Shown: positions 33,143 through 45,775, counted from the stretch's first letter. The stretch is DNA of 64,000 nt from Streptomyces sp. NRRL WC-3742 (GCF_000720635.1 NZ_JOCF01000019.1:29293-93292), one strand, 5' to 3'. The notes: generated by a model not told the origin, from the sequence alone. Numbers and translations: made by a program.

Positions 33143-33847
33143 TCACACCCGGGCGGCGACCACCGAGCGCAGCAGGTCCAGGTCCACCTGCTCCAGCGAG
33201 GAGACCACCAGGCGCCCAGGGGCCGGCTCGATCGGCGCCACCGACGGCACCGCGATCACCGGGCAGCCCGCCGCCTCGCCCGCCCGTACCCCGGTCGGGG
33301 TGTCCTCGACCACCACGCAGCGGCCCGGCTCGGCGCCCAGGCGGCGGGCCGCCTCCAGGTACGGGTCCGGGAACGGCTTGGTGCGCGCCACCTCGTCGCC
33401 GCCGATGGTGAAGGCGAAGTGCTCGGCGCCCAGCGAGCGCAGCACGATGTCGATCACGTGCCGGTGCGAGGCCGACACCAGGGCGGCCGGGATCCCGTGC
33501 GCGTCCAGGGTGTTGAGCAGCCGCTCGGCGCCCGGCATCAGCGGCACCCCGCCGGCGAGCAGTTCCACGAAGCGCTCGTTGACCATCACCCCGAGGTCGG
33601 CCGGGGCGATGTCCACGCCGGTGCGGCCGACCAGGTAGTCCATCACCCGCGTCATCGGGCCGCCGACCACGTGGGCGCGGTCCGCCTCGTCCAGCTGGTG
33701 GCCCAGCTCGGCGAAGAGCGTGACCTCGGCCTGCCACCAGAAGTCCTCGGTGTCCACCAGCGTGCCGTCCATGTCCAGCAGCACCGCCTGGAGCCCCCGG
33801 GCGTCCCCGTGGTCGAGCACGCGCGTGGCGGTGGTGGTGGAGGTCAT
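33143..33847 (-). CDS. HAD-superfamily hydrolase (beta-phosphoglucomutase/phosphatase-like)
   Basis: 234 residues. HAD motif I is VLLDMDGTLVDTEDFWW (nucleophile and acid aspartates), motif II VSASHRH, motif III lysine in ARTKPFPDPYLEA, motif IV VVEDTPTGVRAGEAAGC. A helical cap (about 35-95) places it in subfamily IA. The substrate is not evident; sugar phosphate or phosphoglycolate are options. Start ATG 33847 follows GGAAGGAAGCC. Separated from metH upstream by a hairpin. Confidence 0.92.
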   Translation of the reverse strand: MTSTTTATRVLDHGDARGLQAVLLDMDGTLVDTEDFWWQAEVTLFAELGHQLDEADRAHVVGGPMTRVMDYLVGRTGVDIAPADLGVMVNERFVELLAGGVPLMPGAERLLNTLDAHGIPAALVSASHRHVIDIVLRSLGAEHFAFTIGGDEVARTKPFPDPYLEAARRLGAEPGRCVVVEDTPTGVRAGEAAGCPVIAVPSVAPIEPAPGRLVVSSLEQVDLDLLRSVVAARV

Positions 33848-33893
33848 GGCGGCTTCCTTCCGTCCGGACCCGGGCGCGCCCGGGGATGGCACA

Positions 33894-33921
33894 GGCCGGC
33901 CCGCTGGTGAGCGGACCGGCC
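33894..33921 (-). terminator. Terminator of metH
   Basis: 12-bp arms with one mismatch (33894-33905 and 33910-33921), loop ggtg, after the metH stop on the minus strand. Confidence 0.65.
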
Positions 33922-33986
33922 CGTTCAGGATCATCCAGAATACGCCCGCACCCTCCGGAAAGAGCGAACGCGGCGGGGCGATGGGA

Positions 33987-37499
<3,513 letters not shown>

Positions 37500-37642
37500 G
37501 GGGCGTCTCCCTGGTGCGACGGCTGTCGGCTTTGCGCGCCCGCTTGCTCGGACGCGCACCAGGCCAGGGTATCGGGCTCCCGGCTCGGCCTGTCGACCCA
37601 TTCCGTATCCTGAACGTTCGATCGCGAAGGGGGAGCGACCGC

Positions 37643-38737
37643 ATGGCCTCTGTCAGGACCGTCCTCACACGTGTCGGACGGGCCGTGGCGGCCCCGTTCA
37701 GGGCCCTGCGCGAGCGGTGGCGGCGCTGGTCCCGCCTGCGCCGGACGCTGCTGGTCCTGGCCCTGGTGGCCGCCGTTCCGCTCGCCGTCCTCGGCTCCGT
37801 GCTGACCATGTTCCGACTGCACTACACGGGTGAACCCTCCCCCGAGGCCCGCACCCGCGGACAGGACGCGGTGTGGCTGGGCCACGCCTGGGTGGACGGA
37901 CGCAAGACGGACGCGGACGTCCAGGCGCTGGTCCGCCAACTGGCGGGCACCGGCGTACGGGACCTGTACGTGCACACCGGCCCGCTGGAGCACGACGGCT
38001 CCCTTCCGGCCTCCGTCCACCCCCGGGCCCGCTGGTTCACCGAGGCCGCGCACCGGGCCCTGCCGGGCGTGCGCCTGCAGGGCTGGCTGGGCGACGAGGT
38101 CAAGCCGGAGAAGGACGCCCTGGACCTCGACGACGCCCCCACCCGGGAGCGGATCACCGCCTCCGCCCGCCAGGTGCTCGACCAGGGCTTCGACGGGGTG
38201 CACTTCGACATGGAGCCCATCCGCCCCGGCACGGCCGGCTGGCTCTCCCTGCTGGACGCCGTCCGCCCGGTGACGGCGGCGCGCGGCGCGGTGCTCTCCG
38301 TCGCGGTCCCGCAGATCGACCCGGTCCCGGGCCTGCACACCGCCGCGATCGCGCTGACCGACCACGGCAAGTGGTGGGACGCGGGGTACTTCACCGAGAC
38401 CGCCCGCCGCGTGGACCAGATCGCGGTGATGAGCTACGACACCTCCATGCCCACCGAGCCCCTGTACGGCGGGTACGTGGCCCAGCAGACCGAGATGGCG
38501 CTGGCCGCCACCCCGCCCGGGGTCGACCTGCTGATGGGCCTGCCGTTCTTCTGGGCCGACGAGCCCGGCCACGACGGCGACGCCGAGACGGTGCGCGCGG
38601 CCCTGCGCGGCGTCCGCCTGGGCCTGGGCCGCGAGGACCTCTCCCGCCGGCGGTTCGGCGTCGCCCTGTACGTGGACTTCGCCGCGACGCCCGAGCACTG
38701 GGCCGCCTACCGGCGCGGCTGGGTGGACGTCTCCTGA
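37643..38737 (+). CDS. Membrane-anchored GH18-like (TIM-barrel) protein
   Basis: 364 residues. A basic cytoplasmic N-terminus is followed by one membrane helix (LLVLALVAAVPLAVLGSVLT, about 33-52) and an extracytoplasmic barrel. The segment QGFDGVHFDMEPIRPG resembles the glycoside hydrolase family 18 active strand (DGxDxDxE), with Asp and the candidate acid Glu retained. Later strands (QIAVMSYDTSMP, LLMGLPFFWADEP) also resemble GH18 (the YD pair). Probably acts on a cell-surface or environmental glycan; no binding module is seen. Start ATG 37643 after GAAGGGGGAG; diverges from metH. Confidence 0.7.
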   Translation: MASVRTVLTRVGRAVAAPFRALRERWRRWSRLRRTLLVLALVAAVPLAVLGSVLTMFRLHYTGEPSPEARTRGQDAVWLGHAWVDGRKTDADVQALVRQLAGTGVRDLYVHTGPLEHDGSLPASVHPRARWFTEAAHRALPGVRLQGWLGDEVKPEKDALDLDDAPTRERITASARQVLDQGFDGVHFDMEPIRPGTAGWLSLLDAVRPVTAARGAVLSVAVPQIDPVPGLHTAAIALTDHGKWWDAGYFTETARRVDQIAVMSYDTSMPTEPLYGGYVAQQTEMALAATPPGVDLLMGLPFFWADEPGHDGDAETVRAALRGVRLGLGREDLSRRRFGVALYVDFAATPEHWAAYRRGWVDVS

Positions 38738-38746
38738 GACCCCTCG

Positions 38747-38769
38747 CGACCTGACGGTTCGTCAGGTCG
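38747..38769 (+). terminator. Hairpin after the GH18-like gene
   Basis: 9-bp perfect stem cgacctgac / gtcaggtcg with loop ggttc, 10 bp after the stop codon. Confidence 0.6.
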
Positions 38770-38997
38770 TACCGCGTCGATATCCGGTGGATCAAGTCCG
38801 GCGGCTGCTCCACACTGTCCCGGTGCCCGGCCGCTCGGAGACGGACCCGGGGCGCATCAAAGCCCGTAGGCTGGGCAGGTAGGGACCGTGGAGCGAGGAG
38901 TTCCACGGGCGACGAGAGGTTCGACCGTCGGCGACCGGCCGATCGGCGCCCCGGCCGGGGCGCCCGCGGCAGGCAGCCGACCGGAGGGAGACGCTGG

Positions 38998-39945
38998 GTG
39001 ATCGAGCTGGAAGATGTTCCCGAGTTGATCGACCCGGTGATGGTCTGCGCCTTCGAGGGCTGGAACGACGCCGGCGACGCCGCCTCCACGGCGCTGGCGC
39101 ATCTGGACGAGACCTGGGGCGGCAAGGTGATCGCCGCGCTGGACGCGGAGGACTACTACGACTTCCAGGTCAACCGGCCGACGATCTGGCTGGACGGCGG
39201 CATCCGCAGGATCACCTGGCCCACCACCAGACTCTCGGTGATCCGGGTGACCGAGCCGACCACGCGCGACCTGGTGCTGGTGCGCGGCATCGAGCCGAGC
39301 ATGCGGTGGCGCTCGTTCTGCAACGAGCTGCTGGGCTTCGCCCACGAGCTGGGCATCGAGCTGGTGGTGATCCTGGGCGCGCTGCTCGGTGACACCCCGC
39401 ACAGCCGTCCGGTGCCGGTCAGCGGGGTCACCTCCGACCCGGAGCTGGCCCGCCGGCTGGACCTGGAGGAGAGCCGCTACGAGGGCCCGACCGGCATCGT
39501 CGGCGTGCTCCAGGAAGCCTGCACCCACGCCGGGGTGCCGGCGGTGACGCTCTGGGCGGCCGTGCCGCACTACGTCTCGCAGCCGCCGAACCCGAAGGCG
39601 ACGCTGGCGCTGGTCAACAAGTTGGAGGACCTGCTGGACCTGCGCATCCCGCCGGGCGAGCTGGCCGAGGACGCCCGGGCCTGGCAGCTCGGGGTGGACC
39701 AGCTGGCCGCCGAGGACAGCGAGGTGGCCGAGTACGTCCAGCAGCTGGAGGAGGCGCAGGACACGGCGGAGCTCCCGGAGGCGTCCGGGGACGCCATCGC
39801 CCGGGAGTTCGAGCGCTACCTGCGGCGACGGGAGAACGTCGGGCCGACCGGCGAGAAGCCGGTGTCCGGGCACGCCACCGCGGAGCGGCCGGCCGAGCCG
39901 GAGGCCCCGGGCACGGCCCGGGAGAGCCAGGACGAGGACGAGTAA
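38998..39945 (+). CDS. PAC2-family protein (proteasome-assembly-chaperone-like)
   Basis: 315 residues of the PAC2/DUF75 family, widespread in actinobacteria and archaea and related in fold to the eukaryotic proteasome assembly chaperone 2. It opens MIELEDVPELIDPVMVCAFEGWNDAGDAAS, the family's usual N-terminus; VVILGALLGDTPHSRPVPVSG and SYEGPTGIVGVLQEACTHAGV-like segments follow. An acidic disordered tail (after about residue 275) ends the protein. Whether it assists the 20S proteasome encoded 18 kb away is unproven, but the shared neighbourhood is notable. GTG 38998 with GGAGGGAG. Confidence 0.9.
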   Translation: MIELEDVPELIDPVMVCAFEGWNDAGDAASTALAHLDETWGGKVIAALDAEDYYDFQVNRPTIWLDGGIRRITWPTTRLSVIRVTEPTTRDLVLVRGIEPSMRWRSFCNELLGFAHELGIELVVILGALLGDTPHSRPVPVSGVTSDPELARRLDLEESRYEGPTGIVGVLQEACTHAGVPAVTLWAAVPHYVSQPPNPKATLALVNKLEDLLDLRIPPGELAEDARAWQLGVDQLAAEDSEVAEYVQQLEEAQDTAELPEASGDAIAREFERYLRRRENVGPTGEKPVSGHATAERPAEPEAPGTARESQDEDE

Positions 39946-39957
39946 CCGCACGCGGGA

Positions 39958-40003
39958 ACGCCGAAGGGGCGCCGGGACCGAGGTCCCGGCGCCCCTTCGG
40001 CGT
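39958..40003. terminator. Bidirectional terminator between PAC2 gene and mshC
   Basis: A perfect 22-bp stem, arms 39958-39979 and 39982-40003, lies between two convergent genes. Confidence 0.9.
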
Positions 40004-40009
40004 ACGACG

Positions 40010-41239
40010 TCAGAGCGCGACGCCCAGCAGGGCGTCCACGGTGCGGCTGACCAGGCCGGGGGCGCCGGTGTCGGTGCCGCCCGTGCCGTCCTGCAGGGCC
40101 GCCCAGCGGTCGACGGCGGCCAGCGCGGCGGGCGCGTCCAGGTCGTTCGCCAGCGCCGTACGGACCTCGCCGAGCAGCTGCTCGGCGGCCGGGCCGTCCG
40201 GGCGGGAGACCGCGGCGCGCCAGCGGGCGAGGCGCTCGACGGCCTCGTCCAGGACGTCCTTGGTCCACTCCCAGTCCTCGCGGTAGTGGTGCGAGAGCAG
40301 GGCCAGGCGGATCGCCGCCGGGTCGACGCCCTCGCGGCGCAGGGCGGAGACGAAGACCAGGTTGCCGCGGGACTTGGACATCTTCTTGCCGTCCAGGCCC
40401 ACCATGCCGGCGTGCACGTACGCCTTGGCGTACGGGTGGCCGGCGGTGGCGACCTGGGCGTGCGAGGCGCCCATCTCGTGGTGCGGGAAGGACAGGTCGC
40501 TGCCGCCGCCCTGGAGGTCGAAGCCCATGCCCAGGTACTGCAGCGCGATGGCCACGCACTCGATGTGCCAGCCGGGGCGGCCGTGGCCGAGCTCGGTGTC
40601 CCAGGCGGGCTCACCGGGGCGGGCGGCCATCCAGAGCAGCGCGTCCAGCGGGTCGCGCTTGCCGGGGCGGTCCGGGTCGCCGCCGCGCTCGGCGAAGACC
40701 GGGCGCATGGCCTCGCGGGTGAGGCCGGAGACGGCGCCGAAGTGCGGGTCGGAGTCGACGGAGAAGTAGATGTCCCCGTCGACCTTGTAGGCGGCGCCGG
40801 AGGCCAGCAGCTTCTGGACGATCGGCACGATCCACGGGATCGACTCGACAGCGCCGACGTAGTGCGCCGGCGGGAGCAGCCGCAGGGCGGTCATGTCCTC
40901 GCGGAACAGGGCCGTCTCGCGCTCGGCGAGGGCCACCCAGTCCTGGCCGGTCTCGACCGCGCGCTGGAGCAGCGGGTCGTCGACGTCGGTGACGTTCTGG
41001 ATGTACAGGACGTCGTGGCCGGCGTCCTTCCAGACGCGCTGCACCAGGTCGAACGCGTTGTAGGTGGCGGCGTGGCCCATGTGGGTCGCGTCGTAGGGCG
41101 TGATGCCGCAGACGTAGATCCGGGCGGTGCCGTCCTGCGGCACCACCTCACGGACCTTGCCCGCTGCGGTGTCGAAGATGTGGAGGGGGAGCCCCTGACC
41201 AGGCAGGGCGGGAACCTCGGAGGCGGGCCAGGCATGCAT
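40010..41239 (-). CDS. mshC: Cysteine:GlcN-Ins ligase MshC (mycothiol biosynthesis)
   Basis: 409 residues closely related to cysteinyl-tRNA synthetase but lacking its anticodon-binding C-terminus. It joins cysteine to glucosaminyl-inositol in the third step of mycothiol synthesis. Class I motifs are visible: [19 protein letters not shown] (HIGH-type), the zinc-site cysteine within YVCG plus GWHIEC and HHEM, and KMSKSRGN (KMSKS). Start ATG 41239 is preferred because [10 protein letters not shown] is the common N-terminus. The leader has no clear ribosome site but contains TTAAAGT just upstream, so leaderless initiation is possible. Confidence 0.93.
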   Translation of the reverse strand: MHAWPASEVPALPGQGLPLHIFDTAAGKVREVVPQDGTARIYVCGITPYDATHMGHAATYNAFDLVQRVWKDAGHDVLYIQNVTDVDDPLLQRAVETGQDWVALAERETALFREDMTALRLLPPAHYVGAVESIPWIVPIVQKLLASGAAYKVDGDIYFSVDSDPHFGAVSGLTREAMRPVFAERGGDPDRPGKRDPLDALLWMAARPGEPAWDTELGHGRPGWHIECVAIALQYLGMGFDLQGGGSDLSFPHHEMGASHAQVATAGHPYAKAYVHAGMVGLDGKKMSKSRGNLVFVSALRREGVDPAAIRLALLSHHYREDWEWTKDVLDEAVERLARWRAAVSRPDGPAAEQLLGEVRTALANDLDAPAALAAVDRWAALQDGTGGTDTGAPGLVSRTVDALLGVAL

Positions 41240-41373
41240 GGGAACGACTTTAACCTTGCGAACATTTGAAAGCCTAACCAGTAACGAGGATCGACTGGAT
41301 TCGCTTCCTTTCGTTGCCTGACCGCTTTCCGACTGGTAAAGCGCGTTCCCCGCACGCCTGGACACATGGTTGA

Positions 41374-41405
41374 GCGCCCGGTCGGCCCTGCCGCCGACCG
41401 GGCGC
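41374..41405 (-). terminator. Terminator of dioxygenase gene
   Basis: Perfect 13-bp stem (41374-41386 / 41393-41405) with loop cctgcc, 30 bp after the dioxygenase stop on the minus strand. Confidence 0.75.
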
Positions 41406-41434
41406 CCGGCTGACCCGAGCAGCGGACGGAGCCG

Positions 41435-42295
41435 CTACACCCGCTGCCAGAGGGCCGGTACGTTCGGCGGCTCCCAGCCCACCATGGCCGTGTGCCCCTG
41501 GAGGCAGACGTAGGAGGCGCCGTTGTAGGTGACGCGGTCGCCCGCGTTGTACGACCGGCCGGCGGTCCAGCTGCCGCTCGGCTGGGTGGGCGTGCTCGTG
41601 GGCGTCCCGGTGGGGGTGCCCGTCGGGGTGCCCGTGGGCGTCGCGGTCGGGCTGGGGGTGCCCGGGGTCTGCGGCACGTTGAGGACGAAGTCGAAGCTGG
41701 CGTCCCGGCCCGGGCCGTTCTGCCGGACCGTCATCAGCAACCGCGCGTCGTAGATGGTGTCGGTGTTGTTGCGCGGCTCGCCCGGGAAGTAGAGCTGGGT
41801 GGTGAGGATCGGGCGGCCGGGGGCCTGGACCTTGACGTGGATGTGCCTGGTCCGGCCCGGGTAGAGGCCGGGGACGATGGTGTCCAGCCGGAACGCGCCG
41901 TTGGCGTCGGTGAACTGGTGACCGCGGAAGGTGTACCCGCTGTTGTCGTAGTCCCCGTTGTCGTCGGCCTGCCAGAAGTCCAGCAGCACGCCGGAGATGC
42001 CCCGGCAGGCGCTGCCGAACACGTAGCCGCTGACGGAGAGCGGGGTGCCGGGGCCGTCGTTGGCCATGGAGCTGCGCAGCGGCGAGTTCGGCTTGAAGTA
42101 CGGACCCTCGGTCTGGTCGATCGTCGGGTCGTCGTGGTCGTGGCACTGCGGCGTGAGGCCGGGGGCCGCGCCGCTGCCCGCCGAGTCGCGGGCCAGCGCC
42201 ACTCCGCCGCCGATCAGCATCGGGGCGGCACCGAGCACGGCGGCGGCCTTGAGGACGGTCTTGCGGCTGATCATGCCGTCTTCGGACGGGGGCAT
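41435..42295 (-). CDS. Secreted intradiol dioxygenase fused to a CBM5/12-type binding module
   Basis: 286 residues. A Tat-like export signal (MISRKTVLKAAAVLGAAPM) has an S-R-K variant of the twin-arginine motif. The intradiol dioxygenase domain follows (about 55-205), containing TEGPYFKPNSPLRS, GVLLDFWQADDNGDYDNSG, GLYPGRTRHIHVKVQAPG and TTQLYFPG with the tyrosine and histidine iron ligands. Then comes a TPTGTPTGTPTS linker and a C-terminal CBM5/12-like domain (WTAGRSYNAGDRVTYNGASYVCLQ). The same architecture has been reported as a lignin-binding aromatic ring-cleaving enzyme in a cellulolytic Streptomyces. ATG 42295 follows GGAGG. An AraC regulator is directly upstream. Confidence 0.9.
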   Translation of the reverse strand: MPPSEDGMISRKTVLKAAAVLGAAPMLIGGGVALARDSAGSGAAPGLTPQCHDHDDPTIDQTEGPYFKPNSPLRSSMANDGPGTPLSVSGYVFGSACRGISGVLLDFWQADDNGDYDNSGYTFRGHQFTDANGAFRLDTIVPGLYPGRTRHIHVKVQAPGRPILTTQLYFPGEPRNNTDTIYDARLLMTVRQNGPGRDASFDFVLNVPQTPGTPSPTATPTGTPTGTPTGTPTSTPTQPSGSWTAGRSYNAGDRVTYNGASYVCLQGHTAMVGWEPPNVPALWQRV

Positions 42296-42418
42296 GCCGC
42301 CTCCATTCCTGGATGGGTTGGGGGTGGGGGCGGCCCTTGCCATGGTGGGGGCATGACAAGGGCCGGACCGACCGCCCGTCCCGCGCGTTGGAAGGACCGC
42401 CGGTGGCCAGTAGTGAAA

Positions 42419-43348
42419 CTACGGGCCCTCCGCCGTGGCCGCGATGGACATGATCCGGGGATCGTGGTGATTTCCGTCGACCCGCGAACGGAATTCACCC
42501 GGCGTCATCCCGGTCTCCCGGCGGAAGAACCGGCAGAAGTACGCCGGGTCGGCGAAGCCGGACTCCCGGGCGACCTGGCGGATCGTCAGATCCGTGCAGG
42601 CCAGCAGCCGTTTGGCCTCCAGTGTCTGCTGCCGGCGGATCAGCCCGCCCGGGGTTCGGCCGGTGGCCTGCTTCACCAGGCTCTGCAGGTGGCCCGGGGA
42701 GACCCCGAGTTCCTGCGCCGTGGAGGCCACCGAGTGCCGCACCCCGCCCGGCCCGGCGATCAACCGCGTGAAGGCGGCGGCCAGTTCGGCCGGGCGGCCG
42801 GCCACCGCCGGCGGCTCGTCCGGGGCGAAGGCGCGCAGCGCCCGGACGATCAGGATGTGCAGGCTCGCCCGCAGCACCCCTTGGTAGCCGGGCGCCCTCG
42901 TGCGGTACTCGTGCTCCATGTCGGCGAGCAACGCGCCCACCGCCCCGGTGTGTTCACCGAGTCCGACCGCCGGGCGGGCGGCCAGCGCGCGCAGCGCGGC
43001 GAGGTCCTGCGGGTTGCCGAGCAGGAAGTCCTCGTTGAACAGCACGACCCGGCCCGCGAGTTCGTCCGACTCCGACCAGTAGTGCACCTGCCCGGGCGTG
43101 ATGACGCACAACTGCGGTGGCGCCAACGCCCGGTGGACGAGGTCCAGCACGTGGGCGCCGCGGCCGCCGGTGACGTGGACGATCTCGTAGAAGGTGTGGC
43201 GGTGGGGGAAGCCCGCGCGCGAGAGCGGGCCTATCGCGTCGAAACTGCCGATGGCGAAGGGGAGCAGATGGGGCAGCGGGACCTGGAGCCGGTGCATCGG
43301 CAGGTCCGGCGCGGCACGGGGTGTGGGGGTGGTCCGTCGCACGTCCAT
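42419..43348 (-). CDS. AraC-family transcriptional regulator
   Basis: 309 residues. An N-terminal cupin sensor (about 20-150; GFPHRHTFYEIVHVTGGRG, with metal- or ligand-binding histidines) precedes a double HTH (about 200-290, STAQELGVSPGHLQSLVKQATGRTPG and IRQVARESGFADPAYFCRFFRRETGMTPGEF). The dioxygenase gene starts 123 bp downstream on the same strand, so I infer that it controls that enzyme, probably in response to a sugar or an aromatic. ATG 43348 lacks a clear ribosome site and ATG 43297 is a possible alternative. Confidence 0.9.
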   Translation of the reverse strand: MDVRRTTPTPRAAPDLPMHRLQVPLPHLLPFAIGSFDAIGPLSRAGFPHRHTFYEIVHVTGGRGAHVLDLVHRALAPPQLCVITPGQVHYWSESDELAGRVVLFNEDFLLGNPQDLAALRALAARPAVGLGEHTGAVGALLADMEHEYRTRAPGYQGVLRASLHILIVRALRAFAPDEPPAVAGRPAELAAAFTRLIAGPGGVRHSVASTAQELGVSPGHLQSLVKQATGRTPGGLIRRQQTLEAKRLLACTDLTIRQVARESGFADPAYFCRFFRRETGMTPGEFRSRVDGNHHDPRIMSIAATAEGP

Positions 43349-43409
43349 CGGAGCAGTGTGCGACCGATCCGGGAACAGGTCCAGACCATCTGGGCCCAGC
43401 CGTCAGGAC

Positions 43410-44282
43410 TCAGACGGGCGGCCAGGGGATCGCGGGCCAGTCGCGGGAGGGCAGCGGGTGGCGGCCCGACTCCCGCAGGGCGGCCACCCGGGCGCGGGTG
43501 GCGTCCAGTTCCTCGGCCGTCAGGTGCGGGGCGAGGCGCCCGGCCAGCTCCCCGTCCAGGTCCGCGGCCAGGCGGGCCAGCACCTCCAGCGCCTCCTCGG
43601 GCAGCGGGTCGCCCGCCCAACCCCACAGCAGGGTGCGCAACTTGCCCTCGGTGTTGAAGGTGACGCCGTGATCGATGCCGTACACCCGGCCGTCCGCGGC
43701 GGGGATCAGGTGCCCGCCCTTGCGGTCGGCGTTGTTGAGCACCGCGTCCAGCACGGCGAGCCGGCGCAACCGCCCGTCGTCGTGGTGCACCAGCAGCGCG
43801 GTGCGCCCGCCCTCCACCTCGGCCCGCACGATCGGCAGCCAGCCCTCCTCGGGGCCGCGCGGGTCCTGGAGGTCGAGCAGCGGATCGGCCTCCGGGTCGG
43901 GCTCCACCCACAGCTGCACCATGCCCGGGCCGTGCGGGCCCCCGCGCAGGACGGTCGGCGGGATCAGCGCCCAGCCCGTCGCCGCGGACAGCTCGTACGA
44001 GGCGACCTCGCGCCCGGCCAGGGTGCCGTGCGGGAAGTCCCACAGCGGGCGCTCGCCGGCCACCGGCTTGTAGACGGCCTGCGCGCTGAGCGAGCCGTGC
44101 GCGACGGTGCAGTACAGCGCCGCGTTGGACGCCTCGGTCAGCCGGCCGTGGACGGTCAGCTCGCCCTGGCGCAGCAGGGCCAGGGCGGTGGGCACGTCGG
44201 CGGCCAGGGCGGCGGCCGCCGACGGGTCCGCCTGCGGCGGGGTGTCGGTGTTCAGCGCCGGTAGCCGTTCGCGCGCGGGCAC
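43410..44282 (-). CDS. SCO1664-family protein (kinase-like fold)
   Basis: 290 residues. It belongs to an actinobacterial family related to phosphatidylinositol 3/4-kinase-like folds: ELTVHGRLTEASNAALYCTV, QAVYKPVAGERPLWDFP (the KP lysine), VLDAVLNNADRKGGHLI and VYGIDHGVTFNTEGKLRT (the N-D-R and D-H positions of a kinase active site). Physiological role is unknown. I take GTG 44282, which has GGAGGG six bases before it and overlaps the DUF3090 gene by 31 bp. The frame has no ATG or GTG nearer than 44195. Confidence 0.8.
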   Translation of the reverse strand: MPARERLPALNTDTPPQADPSAAAALAADVPTALALLRQGELTVHGRLTEASNAALYCTVAHGSLSAQAVYKPVAGERPLWDFPHGTLAGREVASYELSAATGWALIPPTVLRGGPHGPGMVQLWVEPDPEADPLLDLQDPRGPEEGWLPIVRAEVEGGRTALLVHHDDGRLRRLAVLDAVLNNADRKGGHLIPAADGRVYGIDHGVTFNTEGKLRTLLWGWAGDPLPEEALEVLARLAADLDGELAGRLAPHLTAEELDATRARVAALRESGRHPLPSRDWPAIPWPPV

Positions 44283-44818
44283 AGGTGGCCCTCCGGGTCC
44301 AGCGGCAGGTTGCAGAACGGGCAGGGCTTGCGCCCGGCCGCGACCAGGTCCAGCGCGCGCTTGGCGAACACCCGGGCCATCGCGCCGGACAGCCGCACCC
44401 GCAGCATGTCCGGGCCGCTGTCGTCGTCCTGGAAGACCGCCTCGGTCTCGTCCTCTTCCTCCTCCTCGACCAGCGCCTGTGCCTCGACCACGAGGCAGCT
44501 CTCGGCGCTGTCCCAGGCCAGGGCCATGGTGCCGACGCGGAACTCCTGCTCCAGCGGCAGGTCGAGCGGGGCGGTGTCGAGCAGGTCGTTCGGCGCGGTG
44601 GCCGGGATGGAGGTGTCGCCGCCGCTGCGCCTCAGGGCCTCGTCGAGGACCTCCTCGATCCGCTCGGCGAGCGCGGCCACCTGTGTCTTCTCCAGCAGCA
44701 CGCTGGTGATCCTCCCCCGGGCGCTGGCCTGGAGGTAGAACGCCCGGGCGCCGGGCTGGCCGACGGTACCGGCCACGAACCGTTCGGGCTGGTCGTAGAA
44801 GAAGACCTGACGGGGCAC
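44252..44818 (-). CDS. DUF3090-family protein
   Basis: 188 residues of a family found next to the SCO1664-like and histidine phosphatase genes across actinobacteria. It starts MPRQVFFYDQPERFVAGTVGQPGARAFYLQ and ends with a zinc-knuckle-like CPFCNLPLDPEGHLCPR. A Glu-rich stretch (VEEEEEDETEA) lies in the middle. Function unknown. Overlap with the next gene implies translational coupling. The third partner lies 198 bp upstream. Confidence 0.88.
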   Translation of the reverse strand: MPRQVFFYDQPERFVAGTVGQPGARAFYLQASARGRITSVLLEKTQVAALAERIEEVLDEALRRSGGDTSIPATAPNDLLDTAPLDLPLEQEFRVGTMALAWDSAESCLVVEAQALVEEEEEDETEAVFQDDDSGPDMLRVRLSGAMARVFAKRALDLVAAGRKPCPFCNLPLDPEGHLCPRANGYRR

Positions 44819-45016
44819 GCTCTCGCTCCGGATCGTGTTCGGTCGTGGCGGTCCTCAGGACCGCCGGGGTCGTTGCGACGTCTCGGGTCGGGCGCGCCCG
44901 CGCGGCGGCCCCGTGGGGGGCGCGCACCGCCGGGAGTGCCCGTCACTCACCCTACGACCTCCGGGCCTTCGCCGGGGACCCGAACGGACCCCGGCGCCGA
45001 CCTGGCATCGCGCAGC

Positions 45017-45709
45017 TCAGGAGGTGCCACCGACCACGGCGTCGCCGGCCGGGGTGGCCTGGGCGGCGTGCGGCCGGGGGGCCAGGGAGGAGAGGTCGCC
45101 CGTGTCGCCCATCCTCAGCACGAAGGGCCGCTGCGGGGTGTAGCGGATCGCGGTGACGGAGCAGGGCTCGACGCTGATCCGCTGGAAGTGGTCCAGGTGC
45201 AGTCCGAGCGCGTCCGCGATCACGGCCTTGATCACGTCCCCGTGCGAGCAGGCGATCCAGACCGCGTCCTCGCCGTGCTCGGCGGCGATCCTGGCGTTCC
45301 ACTCGCGCACCGCGTCCACCGTGCGGTGGCTCAGCTCGCGCAGCGACTCCCCGCCGGGGAAGGCCGCGGCGGAGGCGTGGTCCTGGACGGTGCGCCAGAG
45401 CGGCTCCTTGGCCAGTTCGGCCAGCGAACGGCCCGTCCACTCGCCGTAGTGGCACTCCCCCAGCCGCTCGTCCGCGGCGGGCCGGCCCAGCTCGGGCCGG
45501 GCCGCCACCAGCGGGTCCAGGGTCTGCCGGCAGCGCTCCAGCGGGCTGCTCACGGCCCGCACCAGCGGGATGCCGGCCAGCCGCCCGGCCAGCGCCGAAG
45601 CCTGGGCCCGCCCGGTGTCGTCCAGGTCCACCCCGGGCGTCCAACCGGCCAGGACCCCGGCGGTGTTGGCGGTCGAACGGCCGTGACGGACGAGCAGCAA
45701 GGTGGGCAT
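45017..45709 (-). CDS. Histidine phosphatase family protein (phosphoglycerate-mutase fold)
   Basis: 230 residues with the phosphohistidine motif LLVRHGRSTANT at the N-terminus, the second arginine in VSSPLERCRQTL, an acid residue in CHYGEWTGR and the late histidine in CSHGDVIKAVIAD. Typical of the actinobacterial subfamily encoded beside DUF3090 and mshC. The substrate is unknown. The C-terminal about 25 residues are disordered. Confidence 0.9.
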   Translation of the reverse strand: MPTLLLVRHGRSTANTAGVLAGWTPGVDLDDTGRAQASALAGRLAGIPLVRAVSSPLERCRQTLDPLVAARPELGRPAADERLGECHYGEWTGRSLAELAKEPLWRTVQDHASAAAFPGGESLRELSHRTVDAVREWNARIAAEHGEDAVWIACSHGDVIKAVIADALGLHLDHFQRISVEPCSVTAIRYTPQRPFVLRMGDTGDLSSLAPRPHAAQATPAGDAVVGGTS

Positions 45710-45775
45710 GGGGCTCAGCCTACGGGCGGAGCCCCCCGCTGCCTAGGCGATGCCTACGCGGTGCCTGCCCGGTGC

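Noticed and set aside
37500..37642. Cobalamin riboswitch before metH
   Set aside because: The 143-bp leader is too short and shows no conserved B12-box; a computed covariance-model search would be decisive.
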